Position numbers and translations under genes: made by a program
The notes under the pieces: model-generated
Seen by the model: the letters and a program-made list of their open reading frames with translations, nothing else
The model's database searches: none
What the model was told of the DNA's origin: nothing
Origin: Pseudomonas sp. PB106
GTDB lineage: Bacteria > Pseudomonadota > Gammaproteobacteria > Pseudomonadales > Pseudomonadaceae
Assembly: GCF_009764645.1 (NCBI RefSeq)
Contig: NZ_RWIM01000143.1
Coordinates: 1-42,470 of the forward strand
Direction: 5' to 3'
DNA length: 42,470 bases
In this document: in pieces, positions 24,809 to 33,553 of the stretch
Layout: each line of letters begins with the position of its first letter
How positions within the stretch are numbered: the first letter of the stretch is position 1

Positions 24809-25354
24809 TTACTTGATCAGGCTGAGAAACTCGCTGCGGGTCGCGGCGTTTTCACGGAACTCGCCGAGCATCACCGAGGTGATCATCGACGAATTCTGCT
24901 TCTCGACACCGCGCATCATCATGCACATGTGCTTGGCCTCGATCACCACGGCAACGCCCAGCGCGCCGGTGACTTGCATCACTGCATCGGCGATCTGACG
25001 GCTGAGGTTTTCCTGAATTTGCAGGCGGCGGGCATACATGTCGACGATCCGCGCGACCTTCGACAGGCCCAGCACTTTGCCGCTCGGGATGTACGCAACG
25101 TGCGCCTTGCCGATGAACGGCAGCAGGTGGTGTTCGCACAACGAGTACAACTCGATGTCCTTGACCAGCACCATTTCGCTGTTGTCGGAGCTGAACAGGG
25201 CACCGTTGGTGACCTCTTCGAGCGTCTGTTCATAACCGCGGCAGAGGTACTGCATGGCTTTGGCGGCACGCTTTGGCGTGTCGAGCAGGCCCTCGCGGGA
25301 GACGTCCTCGCCCAGTTGGCCGAGAATCGCGGTGTAATTCTGTTCCAGGGACAT
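24809..25354 (-). CDS. folE: GTP cyclohydrolase I
   Basis: This enzyme converts GTP to 7,8-dihydroneopterin triphosphate, the first step of tetrahydrofolate and pterin synthesis. The 181-residue length is standard. The zinc-site motif LCEHHLLPF has Cys73 and the following histidines; LSKVARIVDMYARRLQ and MCMMMRGVEK (with the third zinc ligand region) are conserved. I chose the ATG at 25354 (MSLEQNYTAI); the open frame runs to 25510 but the 52 extra residues are arginine-rich and not family-like. It lies next to an Smr gene, as I recall for P. aeruginosa folE2. Confidence 0.95.
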   Translation of the reverse strand: MSLEQNYTAILGQLGEDVSREGLLDTPKRAAKAMQYLCRGYEQTLEEVTNGALFSSDNSEMVLVKDIELYSLCEHHLLPFIGKAHVAYIPSGKVLGLSKVARIVDMYARRLQIQENLSRQIADAVMQVTGALGVAVVIEAKHMCMMMRGVEKQNSSMITSVMLGEFRENAATRSEFLSLIK

Positions 25355-25431
25355 GAAACTACCTGTGGGGATTTTCGCAAAGGGCAAGGGTACGGTGGCG
25401 GACACGACCCTGCAAGTTTGGTGTAACGCGA

Positions 25432-25989
25432 TTATTCGTCGCGGCCTTCCATCATGGTGCGTTTGAGCATTACGTAAACCGCGCCGGCACCGCCGTGTTT
25501 GGCTTGGCACGAGCAGAAACCGAGTACCTGCGCATGCTGACGCAGCCAGGTGTTGACGTGGCTTTTGATCATCGGCCGTTTGCCGTCCAGACGCACGGCC
25601 TTGCCGTGGGTGACGCGCACGCAGCGGATTTCGAATTTGGTCGCCTCAGCGAGAAACGCCCAAAGGGTTTCGCGGGCCTTCTCGACACTCATGCCGTGCA
25701 GGTCGAGGCTGCCTTCGAACGGAATCTGACCGACCTTGAGCTTGCGCATCTGACTTTCCTGCACGCCGTCACGCGACCACATCAACTCGTCTTCCGGGCC
25801 GACGTCGATCACGAACTGATCGGACAGACCGTCAACGGTGGTGGCATTTGTGCGCACGGTGGCGGACTGGCGCAGCTTGGCGATCTGTGCGCGGTCAGCC
25901 TTGGGTTTGCCGGTGTCGGCGCGGTCGTGCTTGATCGGCTTGACGCCTTGGATCGCACTTTTGAACAGGGAAAAATCGTCGTCTTGCAT
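25432..25989 (-). CDS. Smr-domain protein (MutS2 C-terminal-like)
   Basis: The 185-residue protein ends in a Smr domain (about 95-180), recognised by LDLHGMSVEKA and VTHGKAVRLDG. The family acts as a nicking endonuclease or RNA/DNA-binding module; the role of the stand-alone form is unsettled. The N-terminal half is polar with DDDFSLFKSAIQGVKPIKHDRA, typical of the YdaL/SmrA-type proteins. The ATG at 25989 (MQDDDFSLF) is supported by GGAGG about seven bases upstream (read on the minus strand). It is followed by folE after 77 bases. Confidence 0.9.
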   Translation of the reverse strand: MQDDDFSLFKSAIQGVKPIKHDRADTGKPKADRAQIAKLRQSATVRTNATTVDGLSDQFVIDVGPEDELMWSRDGVQESQMRKLKVGQIPFEGSLDLHGMSVEKARETLWAFLAEATKFEIRCVRVTHGKAVRLDGKRPMIKSHVNTWLRQHAQVLGFCSCQAKHGGAGAVYVMLKRTMMEGRDE

Positions 25990-26063
25990 GTCAGCCTCCG
26001 CGAAGGGCGGCCAGTTTACCCAAGTCGAAACAAAACGGCCCGGCAAAAAGCCAGGCCGGTGAT

Positions 26064-26384
26064 TCAGTCGTGTTTTTTCATCAGGTGCGGGGACATGTTG
26101 AGTTCCCGCGATTGCCGTGCGCGACGGCGGCAGCGGCGCCACAGGGCAACACCGAAATACAGAAACAGCAAACCGACCGCCAGAATGATCGCCGAGCCCA
26201 TCGGCGTGGCGTTCAAGTCACCGAGCGCTGGTGGGCGCCCGAGCAGGCTGGCCGCCCCGGCCATCGCCAGCAGCACACCGAACGTCGCCAGAATGGCGGC
26301 GATCGCTGCGCCAAATCGAAAACGCCAGTTGCTTTGGCCTTTGGGCCGCAAGCGGCGTGCGTCAAATCCATCGGATAACTTCAT
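26064..26384 (-). CDS. Small two-helix membrane protein, unknown function
   Basis: The protein is 106 residues from the ATG at 26384 (MKLSDGFDARRL); five codons more are open upstream. Two hydrophobic segments (about 25-47 and 63-82) are separated by a short loop, with basic residues before the first (RLRPKGQSNWRFRF) and after the second (RRCRRRARQSRE). The positive-inside rule therefore predicts both ends in the cytoplasm. I do not recognise a family. It sits between the Smr gene and the isochorismatase-like gene, all leftward. Confidence 0.7.
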   Translation of the reverse strand: MKLSDGFDARRLRPKGQSNWRFRFGAAIAAILATFGVLLAMAGAASLLGRPPALGDLNATPMGSAIILAVGLLFLYFGVALWRRCRRRARQSRELNMSPHLMKKHD

Positions 26385-26514
26385 TCCGACCTTCCTCAAT
26401 GGGTATCGGCCCTTCGACCGGGAGTTGACCGGGTTGTTCCTGAGGCTATGGCATTTGCGGCAAATGAAAGGATTTTGCGGATGAGCGGCGCGCTGAGCCG
26501 CTCATCAGAGCGGA

Positions 26515-27105
26515 TCAGATCAGGTCTTGCGTCAAGGCGAGGGTGGCGAAGTTGTCGGCCATGATCGCCATTTCCGCTTCCTGCACGACTTCGGCGCTGA
26601 GCACGCGGCCCTTGAATGGCAAGTCGCGGGTGGCGCAGGCGTCTTCCACCAGAGTACAACGGAAACCGAGGTTCTTCGCCGCGCGCACCGTGGTGCTGAC
26701 GCTGGAGTGGCTCATGAAACCGCAGACGATCAAATCCAGCGAGCCAAGGTTTTGGAGACGATCGAGCAACTCGGTGCCATGAAAGGCACTCGGCAGCAAT
26801 TTGCCGATGATGGTTTCGTCACCCTGCGGCTCGAGCCCCGGGATGAATTCGCCGCGCTCGCCCTGCGGGTCGAACAGGCCACCGACGGTGCCGAGATGAC
26901 GCACGTGCACGATCGGCCGACCGGCTGCACGGGCTGCGGCAACCACTTGTTTGATGTTCGCGACGGCCGCGTCCATGCCGCTCAGGGCCAGCGGGCCACT
27001 GAGATATTCTTTCTGGGCATCGATGATGACCACGGTGGCATGGCTCAGTGTGGCCGCTGCGTAACCGCGACCGCTGAGTTGAAACATCGTTTTTGGAACG
27101 GACAT
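26515..27105 (-). CDS. Isochorismatase-like hydrolase lacking the nucleophilic Cys
   Basis: The 196-residue protein has the cysteine-hydrolase/isochorismatase fold. Asp29 (VVIIDAQKEY) and Lys102 (IIGKLLPSAFHGT) are the expected catalytic Asp and Lys. The third site, normally Cys in GxxTxxCVxxT, reads GFMSHSSVSTT with Ser135, so the thiol is missing. It could be a non-thiol branch, as true isochorismatases also lack the Cys, or an enzyme with another activity. The ATG at 27105 (MSVPKTMFQL) was chosen over an open frame to 27243. The gene is divergent from prmB, as I recall for its P. aeruginosa homologue. Confidence 0.83.
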   Translation of the reverse strand: MSVPKTMFQLSGRGYAAATLSHATVVIIDAQKEYLSGPLALSGMDAAVANIKQVVAAARAAGRPIVHVRHLGTVGGLFDPQGERGEFIPGLEPQGDETIIGKLLPSAFHGTELLDRLQNLGSLDLIVCGFMSHSSVSTTVRAAKNLGFRCTLVEDACATRDLPFKGRVLSAEVVQEAEMAIMADNFATLALTQDLI

Positions 27106-27344
27106 TCTGGGGCTCCTTGGGGTGGGGCTTTTGCGACATTGTCCTCTGGCTGAGCGGTTCTGTGAATCGCTACCATCGTAGGCACCGTCGTTACTGGCCT
27201 GCAGCCTTGTCAAGTTACACGTTCTGTTCAATGGCTGGGGCAAAAAACAGAAAACTCCTACCGTCGCCCGGATAATTTTCCTGCGTCGTCGTCGCGCGTT
27301 TTGGCTGGTAGAATCGCCAGTCGTTTTTTCAGGAGTTCTGCCCC

Positions 27345-28253
27345 GTGATCACTTCCCGACTTCGTACCCTGCGCGACCACATCCGTTGGGCCGTCAGCCG
27401 CTTCCATGGGGAGGATCTGTTTTTCGGCCATGGCACCGACAATGCCTGGGATGAAGCGCGGCAGCTCGTGCTGGGAGCGTTGCACCTGCCATGGGAAATC
27501 GCCGACAGCTATCTCGACTGCGCGCTGGAAGATGACGAACTGGTCAACCTGCAACGCCTGCTCAAGCGCCGTATCGAAGAACGCATTCCCACCGCTTACC
27601 TGTTGGGCGAGGCGTGGTTTTGCGGGATGTCGTTCATCGTCGATGATCGCGTGCTGATCCCGCGTTCGCCGATTGGTGAACTGATCGAAAACCACTTCGC
27701 GCCGTGGATCGGCACTGAGCCTGCACGCATCCTCGACCTCTGCACCGGTTCCGGTTGCATCGGTATTGCCTGCGCCTACGAGTTCGAGAACGCTGAAGTG
27801 GTGCTGGCCGACTTGTCGTTCGAAGCGCTGGAAGTGGCCAATCAGAACATCGAGCGCCATGGCGTCGATGAGCGTGTGTACACCGTGCAGGGCGACGGTT
27901 TCGATGGCTTACCGGGTCAGCGTTTCGACCTGATCGTGTCGAACCCGCCTTATGTGGATGCAGAAGATTTCGCTGACATGCCGGACGAATATCAGCACGA
28001 ACCGGAGCTGGGTCTGGCCTGTGGCGATGATGGTTTGAACCTGGTGCGACGCATGCTCGCCGAAGCGGCGGATCATCTGACCGAGAAGGGCTTGCTGATC
28101 GTCGAGGTGGGCAACAGCCAGGTGCACGTTGAAGCGCTGTACCCGGAAGTCGATTTCGCCTGGCTCGACTTCGAGCGTGGCGGGCATGGCGTGTTCATGC
28201 TGACGGCGGAGCAGTGCCGCGATCATCAGGCCTTGTTCGCTTCCCGCGTCTAA
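27345..28253 (+). CDS. prmB: Ribosomal protein L3 N5-glutamine methyltransferase
   Basis: PrmB methylates a Gln side chain of ribosomal protein L3 using S-adenosylmethionine. The 302-residue protein has an N-terminal helical domain and a Rossmann domain. The domain carries motif I ILDLCTGSGCIGIA and the diagnostic NPPY at 200-203, followed by PDEYQHEPELGLACGDDGL (core HEPELGL). HemK/PrmC is the close alternative, but the long N-terminus with FGHGTDNAWDEARQL and the neighbouring aroC favour PrmB. The start is GTG at 27345, with AGGAG ten bases upstream. Confidence 0.93.
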   Translation: MITSRLRTLRDHIRWAVSRFHGEDLFFGHGTDNAWDEARQLVLGALHLPWEIADSYLDCALEDDELVNLQRLLKRRIEERIPTAYLLGEAWFCGMSFIVDDRVLIPRSPIGELIENHFAPWIGTEPARILDLCTGSGCIGIACAYEFENAEVVLADLSFEALEVANQNIERHGVDERVYTVQGDGFDGLPGQRFDLIVSNPPYVDAEDFADMPDEYQHEPELGLACGDDGLNLVRRMLAEAADHLTEKGLLIVEVGNSQVHVEALYPEVDFAWLDFERGGHGVFMLTAEQCRDHQALFASRV

Positions 28254-28259
28254 TCGGCC

Positions 28260-28367
28260 GATCGTTCCCACGCTCTGCGTGGGAACGCCTCAATGGACGC
28301 TCCGCGTCCGCTGTTGGGACGCGGAGCGTCCCGGGCTGCGTTCCCACGCGGAGCGTGGGGAACGATC
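28260..28367. repeat. REP cluster, GATCGTTCCCACGC class
   Basis: This has the same architecture as 13400-13509: outer arms GATCGTTCCCACGC/GCGTGGGGAACGATC and inner palindromes around GGACGCTCCGCGTCC. It lies seven bases after the prmB stop. Confidence 0.87.
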
Positions 28368-28391
28368 AAACAGGGTGTACACCAATCCCAA

Positions 28392-28420
28392 TGTAGGAGC
28401 TGCCGAAGGCTGCGATCTTT
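28392..28420. repeat. Single REP arm, GCTGCGATC class
   Basis: TGTAGGAGCTGCCGAAGGCTGCGATCTTT lacks a facing arm nearby; it is a half-element close behind the GATCGTTCCC cluster. Confidence 0.65.
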
Positions 28421-28424
28421 CGAT

Positions 28425-29216
28425 CTACCGGTGCGTAGCAATCCAGATCAACAACCCCGCCTGAAACACCGCAAACGCCACCAGACAAGTAATGGTAAAG
28501 CGCAGCCCCGCGTCCTCACGCTTGAACTTGCTGACCTTGTCTTCCTGCTTCTTCAGCTTCACTTCCTGCTCAGCCAGATTCTGCTCAGCCTGCTGCAGCA
28601 TCTGCGCCGCTTCGAGAATCTCGACGATTTGCAGCTTTTCGCTGTTCCAGTCGCCCAGCAAATCCCCGACCTGTACCGCTTTCACGCTGCCCTTCAAATG
28701 CTGCGCATCGGCGTACACCACATCAAACCCGTGCACGCGCAAAAAGTGATCACGACGCAGACGGGTGTCTTCGTTCAACGCGTCCTTGTTGTTCAAGTCC
28801 ATGCCGTCGACGGTGTAGGTCGGCCAACGCTTTTTCGCCCAATTGATGCCTTGCGCGGCCATGTAGCGGCCGATGCCACGGTTCATCGGTTCGATCTGCA
28901 AGCCGCTGTCGGGGCCGAAGTGCACACGCTTGGTTGCGTGATCAACCCACACATCCAACTGATTCTGCTCTTTGCGTACGCGCTGGCCCGGCAGTTTGAT
29001 CGCCATGCGCATCAGGCTTTTTTCTTTGCTGTTGCGCTCGGCGTAACCGAATTCAACGAAGCGCAATGGCCGCCCACCGGTGTTGCGGTCGGTTTGCAGC
29101 GGGGCCAGGCGGAGCATCTTGTGGTGCTCGACGTGGACATCCGCCCACGGCAGCTCGACCGCTGGCGGTGCGTCTTTTTCAGCGGTGGTGTCGGGTGAAG
29201 TCTGGGTATCAGTCAT
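28425..29216 (-). CDS. Coiled-coil protein with C-terminal membrane anchor
   Basis: The 263-residue protein is of unknown function. The first 200 residues are soluble and polar. Residues about 195-240 form a likely coiled coil (LEAAQMLQQAEQNLAEQEVKL, by its heptad-like core AEQNLAEQEVKL). The last ~20 residues are a single hydrophobic segment (CLVAFAVFQAGLLIWIA), giving a tail-anchored layout. The ATG at 29216 starts MTDTQTSPDTT. It is convergent with prmB and follows the exported hydrolase on the same strand. I recall a similar unknown gene at this position in P. aeruginosa. Confidence 0.8.
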   Translation of the reverse strand: MTDTQTSPDTTAEKDAPPAVELPWADVHVEHHKMLRLAPLQTDRNTGGRPLRFVEFGYAERNSKEKSLMRMAIKLPGQRVRKEQNQLDVWVDHATKRVHFGPDSGLQIEPMNRGIGRYMAAQGINWAKKRWPTYTVDGMDLNNKDALNEDTRLRRDHFLRVHGFDVVYADAQHLKGSVKAVQVGDLLGDWNSEKLQIVEILEAAQMLQQAEQNLAEQEVKLKKQEDKVSKFKREDAGLRFTITCLVAFAVFQAGLLIWIATHR

Positions 29217-29318
29217 AACGGCGAGATCCTGTCCAAGCCCTGCTTGTCGCCAGCCATTGCGCTGGCGACAAAGGCTTATCGGCCGTTTCTTTCAGGACTA
29301 GAGGGTAAACGGCGCTTA

Positions 29319-30266
29319 TCAGGTGCGAAGTCCGTCAATAAACTCGATGATTTTCGCGCCGAGCTCTGCGGCCAGTGGCAAATTCGGATCCTTATAGGAA
29401 GCCAATTGCCGCTTCATGTCGTTGTGCACGATGCGCATGACGTGGTTCATGCCTTCGATCACCACCAGTTCGGCGTCCGGCTTGGCGGCTTTGAGCAGCT
29501 TCGCGTCCTCGGTGCCGACCTGAATGTCGTTGCTGCCCTGAACAATCAGCGCTGGCATCTTCAGTTGCGCGAACGCCTTGGCCGGATCCTGACGGAACAG
29601 CGAAATCAGATACGGCTGCACGCTCGGGCGGAAAATCACCTGCAACGGCTGCGGCACGTTGTCATCGGTGTGGCCGGCCTTGAGGCTGTCGAGCAGTTCG
29701 TTGCTGCGCAGCATCAGCGGCGGCGGCAGGCTGCGCGCCAGTTGTTCACGCAAGACCTGATCGATTGGCCGGGCCGTGCCGGACAGGGAAATCACCGCCG
29801 CCGCATCGACCTGTGGCGCGGCTAGCGTGGCAATCATCGCGCCTTCGCTGTGGCCCAGCAGAATCAACTTGCCGAAACGCGGATCAGCCTTGAGCTTGCG
29901 TGCCCAGGCCTGCGCATCGGCGACATAGGCTTCGACCGACAGATTGCGCTCATCCGGCGTCGCCGCCAGGCTCGCGGCCACGCCGCGCTTGTCGTAGCGC
30001 ACGCTGGCGATGTTGTGTTTGGCCAGCACCCATGCCAGCCGTTTCAAGCTGTCGTTGCGCCCACCGTCGGGGTTGTTTCCGTCACGATCCGTAGGACCCG
30101 AGCCAGAAATGATCAGGACAACCGGCACAGGACTGTCAGACTTTGGCAGCAACAGCGAGCCGAAAAGCTCACCGGTGCCGGTATCCAAAGTGATCGGACG
30201 TTGTAGGACCGTCGCTTGGGCAAAGCCCGTAAACAGGGTAAGACTCAAGATCAAAACTCGCAGCAT
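29319..30266 (-). CDS. Exported alpha/beta hydrolase
   Basis: The 315-residue protein has a signal peptide (LILSLTLFTGFAQA, cleavage near residue 18). The mature part is an alpha/beta hydrolase with the oxyanion-type motif ISGSGPTDRDGN and nucleophile elbow GHSEGAM (catalytic Ser). The Asp/Glu member probably lies in IVQGSNDIQVGTED and the His in GMNHVMRIV. Two adjacent ATG codons (30269 and 30266) could start it. It is divergent from aroC, sharing a gap of about 130 bases. Substrate is unknown; esterase or peptidase-like activity is likely, acting in the periplasm. Confidence 0.86.
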   Translation of the reverse strand: MLRVLILSLTLFTGFAQATVLQRPITLDTGTGELFGSLLLPKSDSPVPVVLIISGSGPTDRDGNNPDGGRNDSLKRLAWVLAKHNIASVRYDKRGVAASLAATPDERNLSVEAYVADAQAWARKLKADPRFGKLILLGHSEGAMIATLAAPQVDAAAVISLSGTARPIDQVLREQLARSLPPPLMLRSNELLDSLKAGHTDDNVPQPLQVIFRPSVQPYLISLFRQDPAKAFAQLKMPALIVQGSNDIQVGTEDAKLLKAAKPDAELVVIEGMNHVMRIVHNDMKRQLASYKDPNLPLAAELGAKIIEFIDGLRT

Positions 30267-30399
30267 CATCACGCCATCATTGGTCAAGGTGCCGGTTGGA
30301 CTCGCCAGCACCACTAAGGTTCGAGGATGAACTACTCGGTTAGCCTGCGTATACTGGCGCGCATCACGAATTTGGGTTTGATTTCACGGAGCGTCCTGC

Positions 30400-31491
30400 A
30401 TGTCCGGCAATACCTACGGCAAGTTGTTCACTGTCACCACCGCTGGCGAAAGCCATGGTCCGGCGTTGGTCGCCATTGTCGACGGCTGCCCGCCGGGCCT
30501 GGAGATCTCCCTCGAAGACCTGCAGCGCGACCTCGATCGCCGCAAGCCCGGCACCAGCCGCCACACCACTCAGCGTCAGGAAGCCGACGAAGTCGAAATC
30601 CTTTCCGGGGTGTTCGAAGGGCGCACCACCGGTTGCTCGATCGGCCTGCTGATTCGCAACACCGACCAGAAGTCCAAGGACTACTCGGCGATCAAGGATC
30701 TGTTTCGCCCGGCCCACGCCGACTACACCTATCACCATAAATACGGCGAGCGCGATTACCGTGGCGGTGGCCGTAGCTCGGCGCGCGAAACGGCGATGCG
30801 CGTTGCTGCCGGTGCGATTGCCAAGAAATACCTGGCCAGCCAAGGCATCGTCATCCGTGGCTACATGAGCCAGCTGGGCCCGATCGAAATCCCGTTCAAG
30901 ACCTGGGATTCGGTGGAAGACAACGCCTTCTTCAGCCCGGATCCGGACAAAGTTCCGGAGCTGGAAGCCTACATGGACCAGTTGCGTCGCGACCAAGACT
31001 CGGTCGGCGCAAAAATCACCGTCGTAGCCGAGGGCGTGATGCCGGGCCTGGGCGAGCCGATTTTCGACCGTCTCGACGCCGAACTGGCCCACGCGCTGAT
31101 GAGCATCAACGCGGTCAAAGGCGTGGAAATCGGCGCCGGTTTCGCCTGTGTTGCCCAACGCGGCACCGAGCACCGCGATGAACTGACCCCGGAAGGTTTC
31201 CTCAGCAACAATGCGGGCGGCATTCTCGGCGGTATCTCCTCCGGTCAGCCAATCGTTGCTCATCTGGCATTGAAACCGACGTCGAGCATCACCACGCCGG
31301 GCCGTTCGATCGACGTCCATGGCAACCCTGTGGACGTGATCACCAAGGGCCGTCACGATCCGTGCGTCGGCATTCGCGCCACACCGATTGCCGAAGCGAT
31401 GATGGCCATCGTGCTGATGGATCACCTGCTGCGCCACCGTGGCCAGAACGCCGATGTGCGTGTGAACACGCCGGTGCTGGGTCAGCTTTGA
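30400..31491 (+). CDS. aroC: Chorismate synthase
   Basis: AroC converts 5-enolpyruvylshikimate-3-phosphate to chorismate with reduced FMN, the last common step to aromatic amino acids and folate. The 363-residue length is typical. The three signatures are present: GESHGPALVAIVDG, GRSSARETAMRVAAG and RSIDVHGNPVDVITKGRHD (by its core KGRHDPC). The ATG at 30400 (MSGNTYGKLF) is canonical. It is followed by the MFS gene after 34 bases. Confidence 0.97.
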   Translation: MSGNTYGKLFTVTTAGESHGPALVAIVDGCPPGLEISLEDLQRDLDRRKPGTSRHTTQRQEADEVEILSGVFEGRTTGCSIGLLIRNTDQKSKDYSAIKDLFRPAHADYTYHHKYGERDYRGGGRSSARETAMRVAAGAIAKKYLASQGIVIRGYMSQLGPIEIPFKTWDSVEDNAFFSPDPDKVPELEAYMDQLRRDQDSVGAKITVVAEGVMPGLGEPIFDRLDAELAHALMSINAVKGVEIGAGFACVAQRGTEHRDELTPEGFLSNNAGGILGGISSGQPIVAHLALKPTSSITTPGRSIDVHGNPVDVITKGRHDPCVGIRATPIAEAMMAIVLMDHLLRHRGQNADVRVNTPVLGQL

Positions 31492-31525
31492 TGGCAGGCT
31501 CTAAAGCCGTCGCGGCATAACTGGC

Positions 31526-32671
31526 GTGGCGGCGCTCCCTTACTGGCGGCTGTCCAGTTTCTATCTGTTCTATTTCGCCTTGCTCGGGTCGACAGCGCCG
31601 TTTCTGGCGCTGTACTTCGATCACCTCGGCTTCAGTCCTGCGCGGATCGGCGAACTGGTCGCCATCCCGATGCTGATGCGCTGCGTGGCGCCGAACATCT
31701 GGGGCTGGCTTGGCGATTACACCGGTAGGCGCCTGGCCATCGTGCGCTTTGGCGCGGTGTGCACGTTGCTGACCTTTTCGCTGATCTTCGTTAGCAAGAC
31801 CTACGCCTGGCTGGCGATGGTCATGGCGCTGCACGCGTTCTTCTGGCACGCCGTTCTGCCGCAGTTCGAAGTCATCACCTTGGCGCATTTGCAGGGGCAG
31901 ACCTCGCGGTACAGCCAGATCCGCCTGTGGGGCTCAATCGGTTTCATCATCACTGTGGTCGCGCTCGGCAGATTGTTCGAATGGCTAAGCCTCGATATCT
32001 ACCCGGCGGCGCTGGTGCTGATCATGGCCGGCATCGTCCTCAGCAGTCTGTGGGTGCCGAACGCGCAACCGCCGCAAGGCAATCGAACGAACGGCGAGGG
32101 TTTCCTCAAGCAACTGCGCAATCCCGGCGTGCTGGCGTTTTACGGTTGCGTGGCACTGATGCAAATGAGCCACGGCCCGTATTACACCTTCCTGACCCTG
32201 CACCTTGAACGACTCGGCTACACCCGCGGCACCATCGGCATGCTTTGGGCCGTGGGCGTGGTCGCCGAAGTGTTGATGTTCATGGCAATGAGCCGGATTC
32301 TGGCGCGGTTTTCCCTGCGCCGGGTGCTGCTGGCAAGTTTTCTGCTGGCGGCGCTGCGCTGGTTGCTGCTAGGTTCGTTCGCCGAGTTTCTCTGGGTGTT
32401 GTTGTTCGCGCAGATTCTGCACGCCGCCACTTTCGGCAGCTTTCATGCCGCTGCCATCGCGTTCGTGCAACGTAGCTTCGGCGCGCGCCAGCAAGGCCAG
32501 GGCCAGGCGTTATACGCCGCACTGGCCGGCACCGGCGGTGCGCTCGGCGCGTTGTATTCCGGTTACAGCTGGAATGCCCTCGGCGCGACATTGACCTTTA
32601 GTATTGCCAGTCTCGCGGCGGTCGCTGCTGCCGTTATCATTGCCACACGTATGCAAGAGGACACGCCATGA
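31526..32671 (+). CDS. MFS transporter (LacY/nucleoside-permease-like)
   Basis: The 381-residue inner-membrane protein has about 12 hydrophobic segments in two halves. The first half has the loop motif GWLGDYTGRRLAIVR, the MFS signature (G-x-x-x-D-x-x-G-R-R). The LPQFEVITLAHL segment and RYSQIRLWGSIGF match the MFS_1-like/3-phenylpropionate-type group. The start is GTG at 31526. Its stop overlaps the mtnB-remnant start by four bases (ATGA), so the two genes were translationally coupled. Position beside methionine-salvage genes suggests a related metabolite, but the substrate is not known. Confidence 0.87.
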   Translation: MAALPYWRLSSFYLFYFALLGSTAPFLALYFDHLGFSPARIGELVAIPMLMRCVAPNIWGWLGDYTGRRLAIVRFGAVCTLLTFSLIFVSKTYAWLAMVMALHAFFWHAVLPQFEVITLAHLQGQTSRYSQIRLWGSIGFIITVVALGRLFEWLSLDIYPAALVLIMAGIVLSSLWVPNAQPPQGNRTNGEGFLKQLRNPGVLAFYGCVALMQMSHGPYYTFLTLHLERLGYTRGTIGMLWAVGVVAEVLMFMAMSRILARFSLRRVLLASFLLAALRWLLLGSFAEFLWVLLFAQILHAATFGSFHAAAIAFVQRSFGARQQGQGQALYAALAGTGGALGALYSGYSWNALGATLTFSIASLAAVAAAVIIATRMQEDTP

Positions 32672-32868
32672 GCCTTACGCGTGAACAACTCGTCCAGCCA
32701 ATCGTCGACGCCGGGCATTTTCTTTACGGTCGCGGCTGGTCGCCGGCCACCAGCAGTAACTAATCGACGCGCCTGTCGCCGAGCGAAGCGCTGCGGCAGA
32801 TCGAGGCTTTTGAATTTCTGTTTGAATGCGAGTTGAAAAGCCGCAGCGTCATGAACCGTCAAGGCTGA
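32668..32868 (+). pseudogene. mtnB: mtnB remnant (methylthioribulose-1-phosphate dehydratase)
   Basis: The ATG overlaps the MFS stop (ATGA). The first 31 codons read MSLTREQLVQ...SPATSSN, the conserved MtnB N-terminus. Codon 32, where the family has Tyr, is TAA (32761-32763). The frame then resumes as STRLSPSEAL and jumps directly to RQIEAFEFLFECELKS...MNRQG, which I recognise as the MtnB C-terminus, ending at TGA 32866-32868. About 140 central codons are missing, including the zinc and catalytic residues, so no active enzyme can be made. Both ends of the lost segment probably carried SEAL, consistent with deletion between short repeats. Annotated MtnB proteins are about 200 residues, against 66 codons plus the stop here. 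Confidence 0.85.
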
Positions 32869-32962
32869 CTTCACCAGAACCAGCCCATTCGCCTGATCAA
32901 ATGCTGTGCCTGACCGGTCTGCAAGAACCGGACGGCAAGGCCGATACCGAGGAATAGCCCCA

Positions 32963-33508
32963 ATGAGCAGCTTGTCCGTCTATCACGTTTCCACCCCCGA
33001 CATTCCGAACAAGGTGCTGACCCATTTCGAAGACATCGCCTCGACTCTGGCCGAGCAGGGCGTGCGTTTCGACCGCTGGCAGGCCGCAGCGAAGATCCAG
33101 CCGGGCGCGCCACAGGAAGAAGTGATCAGTGCCTATAAAGAGCAGATCGACAAACTGAAGACCGAGCGCGGTTACATCACCGTCGACGTCATCAGTGTGA
33201 ACAGCGAACACCCGCAAAAAACCGAATTGCGCGCCAGGTTCCTCGAAGAACATCGCCATGGCGAAGACGAAGTACGGTTTTTCGTCGCCGGTCGTGGGCT
33301 ATTTACCCTGCACATCGACGATTACGTCTACGCGGTACTGTGCGAGAAGAACGACCTTATCTCCGTACCGGCTGGCACCAAGCATTGGTTCGACATGGGT
33401 GAACACCCGCATTTCATTGCGATTCGTCTATTCAACAATTCGGAAGGCTGGGTTGCCAACTTCACCGGCGAAGACATCGCAGGTCGCTTCCCGCGTCTGG
33501 AGGACTGA
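32963..33508 (+). CDS. mtnD: Acireductone dioxygenase
   Basis: MtnD oxidises the acireductone of the methionine salvage pathway to 4-methylthio-2-oxobutyrate and formate (Fe form). The 181-residue cupin has intact metal ligands: His97, His99 and Glu103 in EHRHGEDEVRFF and His141 in GTKHWFDMG. The ATG at 32963 (MSSLSVYHVS) is the family start. Upstream mtnB is a remnant, and the mtnC enolase-phosphatase expected next is not here, so the substrate can arise only if those enzymes are encoded elsewhere. The sequence shows no decay. It is followed by a bidirectional terminator. Confidence 0.94.
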   Translation: MSSLSVYHVSTPDIPNKVLTHFEDIASTLAEQGVRFDRWQAAAKIQPGAPQEEVISAYKEQIDKLKTERGYITVDVISVNSEHPQKTELRARFLEEHRHGEDEVRFFVAGRGLFTLHIDDYVYAVLCEKNDLISVPAGTKHWFDMGEHPHFIAIRLFNNSEGWVANFTGEDIAGRFPRLED

Positions 33509-33553
33509 GGCGGAGTGAGCAACCTTTCTCCCACAGGGATTGGCGTCAGGCAC

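Noticed and set aside
32869..32962. Possible short gene between the mtnB remnant and mtnD
   Set aside because: Reading frames here are short and interrupted; no ribosome site or conserved motif apart from that of mtnD.
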